Below, piece after piece: positions 29,698 through 37,554 of a stretch of DNA of 64,000 nt. A program made the translations under genes and the position numbers. The notes beneath the pieces were generated by a model that was given only the letters and a program-made list of their open reading frames with translations, was not told the origin of the DNA and ran no database searches. The stretch covers positions 6,820,001 through 6,884,000 of the forward strand of contig NZ_QUMQ01000001.1 of NCBI RefSeq assembly GCF_003387075.1, in the 5' to 3' direction. How positions within the stretch are numbered: the first letter of the stretch is position 1; each line of letters begins with the position of its first letter. Origin of the DNA: Asanoa ferruginea (GTDB lineage Bacteria > Actinomycetota > Actinomycetes > Mycobacteriales > Micromonosporaceae).

Positions 29698-30081
29698 ATG
29701 CTGATCGGGGAGCTGGCCGAGGCGGCCGGAACGAGCACCCGGGCGCTGCGCTACTACGAAAGCCACGGGCTGTTGCGGGCCGGGCGGTCGGCCAACGGCT
29801 ACCGCGTCTACGACGACGCGGAGCTGCGGGTGGTGCGGGAGATCCGGACGCTGCTCGGCATCGGGTTCGGGATCGACGACATCAAGCCGTTCGTGGCCTG
29901 CCTGCGGGCCGGCCATCCGTCCGGCGACGTGTGCCCTGACTCGGTCGCCGTGCTGCGCCGCAAGATCGCCGAAGTCGACGCCGGCATCGACCGGATGCGC
30001 GAGGTGCGTGACCGGCTCCAGGATCAGCTGACCATCGCTATCGAAAGCCGGGAGACCGCATGCTTCAGCAAGACCTGCTAG
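29698..30081 (+). CDS. MerR-family regulator with C-terminal cysteines
   Basis: 127 aa, ATG start. The winged-helix part is LIGELAEAAGTSTRALRYYESHGLLRAGRSANGYRVYDDAEL, followed by a long dimerisation helix. Cysteines occur in FVACLRAGHPSGDVCPD and in the tail ETACFSKTC, so a redox or metal signal is plausible, especially because the next gene is a thioredoxin. The 3' end overlaps the thioredoxin start by 22 bases. It probably controls its own operon through the dyad at 29663-29682. Confidence 0.9.
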   Translation: MLIGELAEAAGTSTRALRYYESHGLLRAGRSANGYRVYDDAELRVVREIRTLLGIGFGIDDIKPFVACLRAGHPSGDVCPDSVAVLRRKIAEVDAGIDRMREVRDRLQDQLTIAIESRETACFSKTC

Positions 30082-30392
30082 TCACCGTCACCGACGAGAC
30101 CTTCGCCGCGAAGGTGCTCGCCGCGCCGCTGCCGGTCGTCGTCGACGTCTGGGCCGAGTGGTGCCCGCCGTGCCACGCGATCTCGAAGAGCCTGGCCGAG
30201 TTGGCCGTCGAGCTCGACGGGCAGATGACCGTGGCGACCCTCGACGCCGACGAGAACCCGGCGACCTGCCGGGCCTACCAGGTGCGCTCGCTGCCCACCC
30301 TGCTGATCTTCAAGGGCGGCGAACTGGTCAGCGCGACCGTTGGTGCCCGGCCGAAGTCAGCGCTACGCACGCTGCTGGCCGGGCACCTCTAG
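30060..30392 (+). CDS. Thioredoxin
   Basis: 110 aa, ATG within the end of the MerR gene. The thioredoxin fold is complete: VVVDVWAEWCPPCHAI with active-site WCPPC (instead of the commoner WCGPC), VATLDADENPATCRAYQVRSLPTLLIFKGGELV with the cis-Pro. The Pro after the first Cys may change the redox potential. It has an extra Cys in ATCRAY. It works as a cytoplasmic disulfide reductase, apparently made under control of the coupled MerR regulator. Confidence 0.92.
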   Translation: MLQQDLLVTVTDETFAAKVLAAPLPVVVDVWAEWCPPCHAISKSLAELAVELDGQMTVATLDADENPATCRAYQVRSLPTLLIFKGGELVSATVGARPKSALRTLLAGHL

Positions 30393-30396
30393 CCGG

Positions 30397-31281
30397 TCAT
30401 CGCCAGTCGTTGATCGCCTCCACGGCCAGGCGGGCGAACAACTCGGCGTCGTCGCGGTCGACCTCCCACTGCTCCCACGGGAGAAGCGTGAGCACTGTGA
30501 CCACCTCGCCGACGCGGATGACCACGATGCGATGGTTCGCCGAACCGTTGTTCGACCGATCCGGCGGGATGATCATCGTCTCTACGACGTGGACCGCGTC
30601 GTCGCCGTATTTCGGCTTCCGGTCGGTCGTCACCTTGTATTTGATCGTGCCGTTGGTGTCCGTCTTGCACGTCGCCAACGCCGTGCGCAGGCGGCGCATG
30701 ACCTCGGCCGCCCCGCCGGCCCGATAGGCGGAGATCGTCTGCGTGACGGAACCCTCCGGAGTCGAGCCGGCCGGGGCGTTCTGGGCCTGGTAGTAGGTCT
30801 TCTTCGACCGGCGTGCCGTCATGGAACGGTCGGCGGCCAGCGGGTCGTCGCAGAGTCCCGGCACCTGCTCGTCCTGCGGGACGTCGGTCTCGGTCCCGAT
30901 CTCGGGCCGGCGCATGTCGCGGGGCAGCGCGAAGAACGCGCGATCGGGGATGGACGTGATCGACGGTTGCGCCGAGGTCGACGCCGGCGGCGTTGGCGAC
31001 GCCGGCGGTGTGGTGGGCGCGGTGGTCGGTGTCGGGCTCGGGGCCGGCGACCCGGTGACGGTCGGCGACGGTGTGTCGGTGGGGCCGATGGGCGGCGGGC
31101 CGGGCCGCCCGAAGGCCGCGACGCCGGTCGCGACCAGGGCGACGACGACCGCGCCGCTGACCACGGCGATCCGCCGGTGTGCCCGCTTGTCCGCGGCATG
31201 GCGGAGGTCGGCGGCGGGTGCGAGCCCGGTGCCGTCCACTTCGGAGGCGAGCTGTGCCCAACCGCTGTCGAAGTCACGCAT
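30397..31281 (-). CDS. Single-pass membrane anti-sigma-like protein, copy A
   Basis: 294 aa, ATG start overlapping the end of the broken sigma gene. The N-terminal 38 residues are cytoplasmic (DFDSGWAQLASEVDGTGLAP), one membrane helix follows (IAVVSGAVVVALVATGVAAFG), then a Pro/Thr/Ser-rich linker and an outer domain with paired cysteines (GLCDDPL, ATCKTDT). Operon position after a SigE-family gene and this topology suggest an anti-sigma factor or surface partner. No zinc-binding HxxxCxxC motif is present. Copy B at 31791 is a close paralogue. Confidence 0.75.
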   Translation of the reverse strand: MRDFDSGWAQLASEVDGTGLAPAADLRHAADKRAHRRIAVVSGAVVVALVATGVAAFGRPGPPPIGPTDTPSPTVTGSPAPSPTPTTAPTTPPASPTPPASTSAQPSITSIPDRAFFALPRDMRRPEIGTETDVPQDEQVPGLCDDPLAADRSMTARRSKKTYYQAQNAPAGSTPEGSVTQTISAYRAGGAAEVMRRLRTALATCKTDTNGTIKYKVTTDRKPKYGDDAVHVVETMIIPPDRSNNGSANHRIVVIRVGEVVTVLTLLPWEQWEVDRDDAELFARLAVEAINDWR

Positions 31282-31777
31282 CGCGCACCTCCAGGTTGGT
31301 CGTCGGTTCGGTGAACTGGGCCGCGAGTCGTTGCCTCCCGCGGGCCAGCCAGGATTTGACGGTGTTGGCGGGCACGCCGGTCTCGGTGGCGATCGCCTCG
31401 ACCGACATGTCGCAGAGCTAGTGCAGGGCCAGCACCTGCCGCTGGTTGGCCGGCAGGGCGCGGAGTGCCTTGATCAGCATGACCGTGTTCTCGCTCGGTG
31501 GTGGCGCGTTCGGTGGTGGCCCGGCGTGCCGCAGCAGGCTGCTGAGCCGGCCGAGGCGACGCCAGCGGTCGCGGGCCAGGCGGCCGATCACCAGCCGGAC
31601 CCAGGCTTCCGGTGCCGGATGCGCCGCCACCGTTTCCCAGCGCCGCCAGGCTCGGGCGTACGCCTCCTGGACCGCGTCCTGTGCCTCGGTGTGGTCGCCG
31701 ACAACCGCGACGGCGTAGCGCAGTGTCCGCACGGAGGTGCTGCGGTAGAACTCGTCGAAACTCGGTGCGTCCCGCAT
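31274..31777 (-). pseudogene. SigE-family RNA polymerase sigma factor, copy A, with an in-frame stop
   Basis: The reading frame matches the intact sigma factor at 32689-33195 over its full length, but the codon for Tyr in ALHYLCD is TAG here (CTA on the plus strand at 31419-31421). Upstream of the stop, 119 residues give sigma region 2 (EAQDAVQEAYARAWRRW) and the linker. Downstream, the region 4 helix-turn-helix is still open in frame, differing from copy B by a few substitutions and one deleted codon. The protein would lack region 4 and be non-functional unless the stop is read through. Confidence 0.85.
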
Positions 31778-31790
31778 TCGATCTCTCCCG

Positions 31791-32699
31791 TCAACGCCAG
31801 TCGTCGATCGCCTGGACGGCGAGCCCGCCGAACAGCTTCAGGTCGGCCCGATCCGTCCGCTCGGCCGTGTCGTCGCCGATCATGAGCGAGGTCACGATGT
31901 CGCCGACCCGGATGATCACAGCGCGGAGCTCCCAGGTGGTGCGCCCCGACGTTTTGCCGGTGTCGGTGACCTGCTCCAGCACCTCGATCGCGTCATCGCC
32001 GTACGACGGTGAGCTCACGGTCTGGACCTTGACCCGCAGATTGCCCGCCGTTCGTGTGTCGCAGCTCGCGAGGTCGGCGCGGACCTGCTGCATGACCTTG
32101 GCCGCGCCGCCGGGGCGCTGTGCGGCGATCATCTGGGTGACCCACTTGTGCGGGTCGGCGTTGGCACTGTCGCCCGGGCTCCGGTAGGGCGTGATCTGGG
32201 CCCGCCGTGCGGTCTGGGTGGCGACGTCGCGGAGCGGGGTGTCGCACAGCATCGGCGCTTCGCGGCTCGCTCCGGTCAGGTCGGGCCCCATGCCCGGCAC
32301 GCGCATGTCGCGCGGCAAGACGACGAAGGCACGGTCGGGGATCGACGTGATCGGTCGCCCCGACGACGTCGACTGCGGCGGTGGCGGTGCCGGTGGGGTG
32401 GTGGGCACCGGCGTGCCGGTCGGCGGCGGCGTCGGCGGCGTCGGCGTTGTTGTCGGGCGGGGGCTTTCGATGACGGTGGGCGACGGTCTGGTCGTCGGGC
32501 CGGGCGGGGTCTGGCCGGGCCGTCCGAAAGCCGCCACGCCGGTCGCGGCGAGGACAACGACGACGGCGCCGGTCACGACGGCGATCCGCTGGTGGGCCCG
32601 CTTGTCCGCGGCGCGACGCAGGTCGGCGGCGGGAGCGAGGCCGGTTCCGTCCACTTCGGAGGCGAGTTGCGCCCATCCGCTTTCGAAGTCACGCATCAC
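31791..32699 (-). CDS. Single-pass membrane anti-sigma-like protein, copy B
   Basis: 302 aa from a GTG at 32699, or 301 from the ATG at 32696, which fits copy A best. Layout as in copy A: short cytoplasmic part (DFESGWAQLASEVDGTGLAP), membrane helix (IAVVTGAVVVVLAATGVAAFG), Thr/Pro-rich linker and an outer domain with two cysteines (MLCDTPL, ASCDTRT). It follows the intact sigma factor with an overlap. Thirteen bases separate its stop from the start of the copy A sigma gene, so all four genes may share one transcript. Confidence 0.75.
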   Translation of the reverse strand: MMRDFESGWAQLASEVDGTGLAPAADLRRAADKRAHQRIAVVTGAVVVVLAATGVAAFGRPGQTPPGPTTRPSPTVIESPRPTTTPTPPTPPPTGTPVPTTPPAPPPPQSTSSGRPITSIPDRAFVVLPRDMRVPGMGPDLTGASREAPMLCDTPLRDVATQTARRAQITPYRSPGDSANADPHKWVTQMIAAQRPGGAAKVMQQVRADLASCDTRTAGNLRVKVQTVSSPSYGDDAIEVLEQVTDTGKTSGRTTWELRAVIIRVGDIVTSLMIGDDTAERTDRADLKLFGGLAVQAIDDWR

Positions 32700-33195
32700 G
32701 CACCTCCAGGTTGGTCGTCGTCGGTTCGGTGAACTGGGCCGCGAGTCGTTGCCGGCCGCGGGCCAGCCAGGACTTGACGGTGTTGGCCGAGACGCCGGTC
32801 TCGGTGGCGATCGCCTCGACCGACATGTCGCACAGGTAGTGCAGGGCCAGCACCTGCCGCTGGTTGGCCGGCAACGCCCGCAGCGCGGTGATCAGGACGA
32901 CGGTGTTCTCGCTCGGTGGTGGCGCGTTCGGTGGTGGTCCGGCATGCCGCAACAGATTGCTGAGCCGGCCGAGGCGGCGCCAGCGGTCGCGGGCCAGCCG
33001 CCCGATCACCAGCCGGACCCAGGCCTCCGGCGCCGGATGCGCGGCGACGGTGTCCCAGCGCCGCCACGCTCGGGCGTACGCCTCCTGAACCGCGTCCTGT
33101 GCTTCTGTGTGGTCGCCGACGACAGCTACCGCGTAGCGCAACGTCCGCACGGACGTCGTGCGGTAGAACTCGTCGAAACTCGGTGCGTCTCGCAC
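32689..33195 (-). CDS. SigE-family extracytoplasmic-function sigma factor, copy B (intact)
   Basis: 168 aa, GTG start with GGAGAGA before it. Sigma region 2 is at residues about 10-75 (FDEFYRTTSVRTLRYAVAVVGD, EAQDAVQEAYARAWRRW). Region 4 is at about 105-158 with ALPANQRQVLALHYLCDMSVEAIATETGVSANTVKSWLARGRQRLA. This matches the small actinobacterial SigE family. It is paired with the membrane protein encoded downstream, which probably holds it inactive until an envelope signal; this is inferred. Confidence 0.92.
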   Translation of the reverse strand: MRDAPSFDEFYRTTSVRTLRYAVAVVGDHTEAQDAVQEAYARAWRRWDTVAAHPAPEAWVRLVIGRLARDRWRRLGRLSNLLRHAGPPPNAPPPSENTVVLITALRALPANQRQVLALHYLCDMSVEAIATETGVSANTVKSWLARGRQRLAAQFTEPTTTNLEVRDA

Positions 33196-33247
33196 TCGAT
33201 CTCTCCTCCCCGCTTGTGCCTCGTTTACGGCCCAGGGCCAGTCGCGG

Positions 33248-33277
33248 TTGCACCCACGAACTGTCGGGTCCTAAACC
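33248..33277 (+). promoter_or_regulatory. Candidate promoter for the ribosomal protection gene
   Basis: TTGCAC (33248-33253) and TAAACC (33272-33277) are 18 bp apart, upstream of the putative leader peptide. The -10 lacks the final T of the consensus, so support is moderate. Confidence 0.35.
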
Positions 33278-33339
33278 GTTTGCACGCCGCCGCCGGAGCT
33301 GATGGGGTGGTAGCGACTCATCCAGAAGGGATCTCCGAG

Positions 33340-33447
33340 ATGCGTGCAGCTCGCGTGTTCGTTCCGTCGGCCATCACCGCCTACGCAGAGGACACCTCGC
33401 TTGCGCACGCTCAACCTCGGGATCTTGGCACATGTCGACGCCGGTAA
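33340..33447 (+). CDS. Possible leader peptide overlapping the ribosomal protection gene
   Basis: A 35-codon frame starts with ATG at 33340 about ten bases after AGAAGGGA and ends with TAA at 33447, beginning MRAARVFVPSAITAYAED and ending TCRRR. It overlaps the TTG start of the GTPase gene at 33401 in another frame. Tet(M)-type genes are often controlled by attenuation through a short upstream peptide, so a similar role is possible. Only the ribosome site, length and position support it. Confidence 0.35.
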   Translation: MRAARVFVPSAITAYAEDTSLAHAQPRDLGTCRRR

Positions 33448-35371
33448 GACCAGCCTGACCGAGCGGATCCTGCACACCGCCGGCATCATCGACGAGATCG
33501 GCAGCGTCGACGACGGCAGCACGCAGACCGACTCGCTGGCCCTCGAACGGCAGCGCGGCATCACGATCAAATCGGCTGTCGTGTCGTTCCCGCTCGACGA
33601 CGTCACCGTCAACCTGATCGACACACCCGGCCATCCCGACTTCATCGCCGAGGTGGAGCGGGTGCTCGCCGTGCTCGACGGCGCGGTCCTGGTCGTCTCG
33701 GCCGTCGAGGGTGTGCAGCCGCAGACCCGGGTGTTGACCCGGGCGCTGCGCCGCCTCGGCATCCCGCTGCTGGTCTTCGTCAACAAGGTCGACCGCCGCG
33801 GCGCCCGGCCCGCCGCCCTGCTCGGCGACCTCGCGCGCCGGCTCGAGCTCAGCCCGCAACCGATGGGCACCGTCCACGGTGCCGGCAGCCGCGCCGCCAC
33901 GTTCGCGCCGAGCGCCGGCAGCCCGCCCGGCCTCGTCGACCTGCTCGCCACCCGCTCCGACGCGCTGCTCGCGGCGTTCGTCGCCGACGGCCGGGTCGCC
34001 GAGGGCCGGCTCCGCGCCGAACTCGCGGCACAGACCGCCAGATCCTGGGTGCATCCGGTGTACGCCGGGTCGGCGATCACCGGCACCGGCATACCCGAGT
34101 TGATGGCCGGCATCCGCGACCTGCTGCCGGCGGCGTCCGGCGACCCGGCGGCCGCGCCGTCCGGCACGGTGTTCAAGGTCGAGCGGGGCGCGGGCGGCGA
34201 GAAGCTGGCCTACGTGCGGATGTTCGACGGCACGCTCACGGTGCGCGACCGGGTCCCGCTGCGCAACGGCCGCGTGACGGCCGACGCGAAGATCACCGGG
34301 ATCGGCGTGTTCGACGGCGGTTCCCTGGTCGCCGGGCCGTCAGTGCCGGCCGGCCGGATCGCGGTCCTCCGCGGGCTCGCCGAGGTGCGGATCGGCGACA
34401 CCATCGGTGCGCCGCGCCCCGGTGGCGGTCGGCATTTCGCGCCGCCGTCGCTGGAAACCGTGGTGGTGCCCGACCGGCCGGGCCGCGGTGGTGCGCTGCA
34501 CGCCGCGCTGACCCAGCTCGCCGAGCAGGACCCGCTGATCGACCTGCGCCGCGACGACGTGCGCGACGAGACCTCGGTGTCGCTCTACGGCGAGGTGCAG
34601 AAGGAGGTCATCCAGGCCACCCTGGCCGAGGAGTACGGCCTGGCGGTCACGTTCCGCGAGTCGACGACCATCTGCGTGGAACGGGTCGCCGGCACCGGTG
34701 CGGCGCTGGAGCGGATCACCGAGGGGCCGTTCCTGGCCACCGTCGGCCTGCGGATCGAGCCCGGGCCGCCCGGGTCCGGGGTGGTGTTCCGGCTGGGTGT
34801 CGAGCTGGGTTCGATGCCGCCGGCGTTCTTCGCCGCGGTCGAGGAGACCGTGCACGAGGTGCTCGGCGAGGGGCTGCGCGGCTGGCGGGTGGTCGACGCG
34901 CTGGTGACGATGACGCACTCCGGCTACTGGGCGCGGCAGAGCCACGCGCACGGCACGTTCGACAAGAGCATGTCGAGCACGGCCGGCGACTTCCGCAATC
35001 TGACGCCGCTGGTGCTGATGACCGCGCTGCGCCGGGCCGGCACGGTCGTCGAGGAGCCGGTGCACCGGTTCCGCCTCGACCTGCCGGCCGACCTGCTCGG
35101 CGCGGTGTTGCCGGTGCTGGCCAAGCTCGGCGCGGTGCCGACCGGCACGGTCACCGACGGGCCGGCCGCGGTGGTCGAGGGCGACGTGCCGGCCGCGCGG
35201 GTGCACGACCTGGAGACCCGGCTCCCGTCATTGACCCGGGGCGAGGGCGTGCTGGAGAGCGCGTTCGATCACTACCGGCCCGCGGGACGCCCGCTGCCGC
35301 AACGTCCGCGCACCGACCACAACCCGCTCGACCGCCGCGAGTATCTCCTGCACGTGCAGCGGAGAGTTTAG
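33401..35371 (+). CDS. Tet(M)/OtrA-type ribosomal protection GTPase
   Basis: 656 aa from the TTG at 33401, chosen because the protein starts with RTLNLGILAHVDAGKTS and AGAGGA lies eight bases upstream. G-domain motifs: AHVDAGKTS (G1), RGITIKS (G2), DTPGHPDF (G3) and NKVD (G4). EF-G-like domains follow, with the domain IV region HSGYWARQSHAHGTFDKSMSSTAGDFRNLTPLVL, nearer OtrA than Tet(M), which has YYSPVST at the loop tip. Length fits the family (about 640-660). Such proteins remove tetracycline from the ribosome; resistance itself is not shown. It converges with the gene at 35368. Confidence 0.9.
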   Translation: MRTLNLGILAHVDAGKTSLTERILHTAGIIDEIGSVDDGSTQTDSLALERQRGITIKSAVVSFPLDDVTVNLIDTPGHPDFIAEVERVLAVLDGAVLVVSAVEGVQPQTRVLTRALRRLGIPLLVFVNKVDRRGARPAALLGDLARRLELSPQPMGTVHGAGSRAATFAPSAGSPPGLVDLLATRSDALLAAFVADGRVAEGRLRAELAAQTARSWVHPVYAGSAITGTGIPELMAGIRDLLPAASGDPAAAPSGTVFKVERGAGGEKLAYVRMFDGTLTVRDRVPLRNGRVTADAKITGIGVFDGGSLVAGPSVPAGRIAVLRGLAEVRIGDTIGAPRPGGGRHFAPPSLETVVVPDRPGRGGALHAALTQLAEQDPLIDLRRDDVRDETSVSLYGEVQKEVIQATLAEEYGLAVTFRESTTICVERVAGTGAALERITEGPFLATVGLRIEPGPPGSGVVFRLGVELGSMPPAFFAAVEETVHEVLGEGLRGWRVVDALVTMTHSGYWARQSHAHGTFDKSMSSTAGDFRNLTPLVLMTALRRAGTVVEEPVHRFRLDLPADLLGAVLPVLAKLGAVPTGTVTDGPAAVVEGDVPAARVHDLETRLPSLTRGEGVLESAFDHYRPAGRPLPQRPRTDHNPLDRREYLLHVQRRV

Positions 35372-35901
35372 GCCTGCCTCTCCAGCTCCGCGGGCACCGG
35401 CAGGTCGACCTTGCGCAGCACGCTCGCGATGGCCTCCTCGACCTGGATGGCGTGGTCGACCAGGTCGGGGATGGCGTAGCCGCCGAACAGGTCGCACGGC
35501 TTGTCGAAGGTCAGCGTCGAGTCGTGGTCGGGCTGCTCGGAGATGGTCAGCCGGACCGGCAGGTATTCGATGACCGCCGGGTCGTGCTTGTAGAGGCCCT
35601 CTTCGATCACCAGGTTGTCGGCCAGGTAGGTGACCGCGCGGAGCTCGTGGCCGGCGAGCCGCATCACCTGGCTGGGGTCGAACGTGGAGATGTTGACCAG
35701 GCCGTCGCCCGCGGTGCGGTTGGACAGGTTCTCCAGCGCGGGCCAGCCACCGCCGCCCTTGGCCTCGGCCGTCGCCGTGCCCCACGACCACGCCGGGACC
35801 GCGCGCTCCCACTGCTTGCGGAACTGGTCGAACGGCCGCCCCGTGCTGATCACGAAGCGCCGGACCGGCCGGCTCACCACCGATACGCCTTGCTCGCTCA
35901 T
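35368..35901 (-). CDS. Conserved protein, possibly DUF302-related
   Basis: 177 aa, ATG start. A soluble alpha/beta protein with no signal peptide. The second half (VMRLAGHELRAVTYLADNLVIEEGLYKHDPAVIEYLPVRLTIS ... LTFDKPCDLFGGY) resembles DUF302 domains, which occur alone in many bacteria and have no settled function. It lies downstream of gnd with a hairpin between them and probably has its own transcript. Confidence 0.65.
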   Translation of the reverse strand: MSEQGVSVVSRPVRRFVISTGRPFDQFRKQWERAVPAWSWGTATAEAKGGGGWPALENLSNRTAGDGLVNISTFDPSQVMRLAGHELRAVTYLADNLVIEEGLYKHDPAVIEYLPVRLTISEQPDHDSTLTFDKPCDLFGGYAIPDLVDHAIQVEEAIASVLRKVDLPVPAELERQA

Positions 35902-35924
35902 GGCTCTCGCACCCTTTCCGCTGG

Positions 35925-35952
35925 CCGCGGCCCCGGGATAGCGGGGCCGCGG
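35925..35952 (-). terminator. Strong GC hairpin after gnd
   Basis: CCGCGGCCCCG (35925-35935) pairs perfectly with CGGGGCCGCGG (35942-35952) around a 6-base loop. It lies 15 bases after the gnd stop on the minus strand and ahead of the next minus-strand gene. Probable terminator of gnd. Confidence 0.65.
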
Positions 35953-35967
35953 CGTGGGAGGCGGCGC

Positions 35968-37422
35968 CTAGGCGTCAACCTCCCGCTTGTCTTCGGCCCA
36001 CATCGTGTGGAAGGAGCCGTCGCGGTCGACGCGCTGGTAGGTGTGCGCGCCGAAGTTGTCGCGCAGGCCCTGGATCAGCGCTGCGGGGAGCCGGGGGCGG
36101 CGCAGTGCGTCAACGTAGGCCAGCGAGGACGAGAAGACCGGGGTCGGCACGCCGCCGCGGATCGCGGTGACCAGCACCCGACGCCAGCTGTCGAAGCCGT
36201 TGGTGACGGCCTCGGCGAAGTAGGGGGCGACCAGGAGGCTTTCCAGGTTGGGGTTTTCCGCGTAGACCTCGCGGATCCGATCGAGGAACTTGGCCCGGAT
36301 GATGCAGCCGCCGCGCCAGATCGTCGCCATCGCGCCCGGGTCGATGCCCCAGTGGTTGTCGTCGCTGCCGGCGCGGATGTGGTCGAAGCCCTGCGCGTAG
36401 GCGACGATCTTCGACGCGTAGAGCGCGTTGCGGACGTCTTCGATGAACTGCTTGCGGTCTTCCACCAGGCCCGAGATGTCGGTGTCGGCGGCCTTGCCGG
36501 CGTAGGTCTGCTGTGCGGCCTCGCGCTGCGCGACGTGGCCGGACAGCGACCGGGCGAACGTCGCCTCGGCGATGCCGGTGATCGGCACGCCCAGGTCGAG
36601 CGCGCTCTGCACGGTCCAGCGGCCGGTGCCCTTCTGCTCGGCGCGGTCCATGACCACGTCGATGAACGGCTTGCCGGTCTTGCCGTCGGTGTGTGCGAGC
36701 ACCTCGGCGGTGATCTGGATCAGGAAGGAGTCGAGGTCGCCGCTGTTCCACTCCCGGAAGATCTCGGCGAGCTCCGCCGGCGAGGCACCCAGGCCCGCGC
36801 GGAGCAGATCGTAGGCCTCGGCGATGAGCTGCATGTCGGCGTATTCGATGCCGTTGTGCACCATCTTCACGAAGTGCCCGGCTGCTCCCGGACCCACGTG
36901 CGTGCAACACGGCGTGCCGTCGACCTGGGCGGCGATCTTCTCGAAGATCGGGCCGAGCTTGCGGTAGGACTCCTCGGAGCCGCCGGGCATGATGCTCGGG
37001 CCGAGCAGTGCGCCTTCTTCACCACCGGACACGCCGGTGCCGACGAAGTGCAGGCCCTTGGCGGCGAGGTCCTTCTCGCGGCGGGCGGTGTCGACGAAGT
37101 GGGCGTTGCCCGCGTCGATGACGATGTCGTCCTTCTCCAGGAGCGGCACGAGTTCGTCGATCACCGCGTCGGTCGCGGCGCCGGCCTTGACCATGATGAT
37201 GACCGCGCGTGGCCGCCGCAGCGACGCGACGAAGTCTTCCATCGACTCGCTCGGGATGAAGTCGCCCTCGTCGCCGTGCTCCTTCACCAGGCTCTGGGTG
37301 CGGTGCACGCTGCGGTTGTGCAGGGCCACGCTGAACCCGTTGCGGGCCAGGTTGCGGGCGAGGTTGCGCCCCATCACCGACAGGCCGGTCACGCCGATCT
37401 CGGCGCGGGCTTCCGTGCTCAT
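35968..37422 (-). CDS. gnd: 6-phosphogluconate dehydrogenase, decarboxylating
   Basis: 484 aa, ATG start with GGAGGGG before it. N-terminal NADP-binding Rossmann motif IGVTGLSVMGRNLARNLA, then the family signature IIDEL-type helix, VSGGEEGALLGPSIMPGG, and the catalytic HFVKMVHNGIEYADMQLIAEAYDLL with Lys and His/Asn at the usual positions. The C-terminal all-helical domain is complete. It oxidises 6-phosphogluconate to ribulose 5-phosphate with release of CO2 in the pentose phosphate pathway. The length equals the long (short-chain-independent) homodimer type. Confidence 0.97.
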   Translation of the reverse strand: MSTEARAEIGVTGLSVMGRNLARNLARNGFSVALHNRSVHRTQSLVKEHGDEGDFIPSESMEDFVASLRRPRAVIIMVKAGAATDAVIDELVPLLEKDDIVIDAGNAHFVDTARREKDLAAKGLHFVGTGVSGGEEGALLGPSIMPGGSEESYRKLGPIFEKIAAQVDGTPCCTHVGPGAAGHFVKMVHNGIEYADMQLIAEAYDLLRAGLGASPAELAEIFREWNSGDLDSFLIQITAEVLAHTDGKTGKPFIDVVMDRAEQKGTGRWTVQSALDLGVPITGIAEATFARSLSGHVAQREAAQQTYAGKAADTDISGLVEDRKQFIEDVRNALYASKIVAYAQGFDHIRAGSDDNHWGIDPGAMATIWRGGCIIRAKFLDRIREVYAENPNLESLLVAPYFAEAVTNGFDSWRRVLVTAIRGGVPTPVFSSSLAYVDALRRPRLPAALIQGLRDNFGAHTYQRVDRDGSFHTMWAEDKREVDA

Positions 37423-37554
37423 CTACCCCTCCGTGCTCTTCTGTCACGCCGGTCGGCGGCGCGAACCGTGATCAAGACCCGGTGGGCCGCCGTCCGTGCT
37501 GACGCGGGTGCCCCGTTCGGGCGATTGCAAACCACTTTTACCCAATTGATCCCG

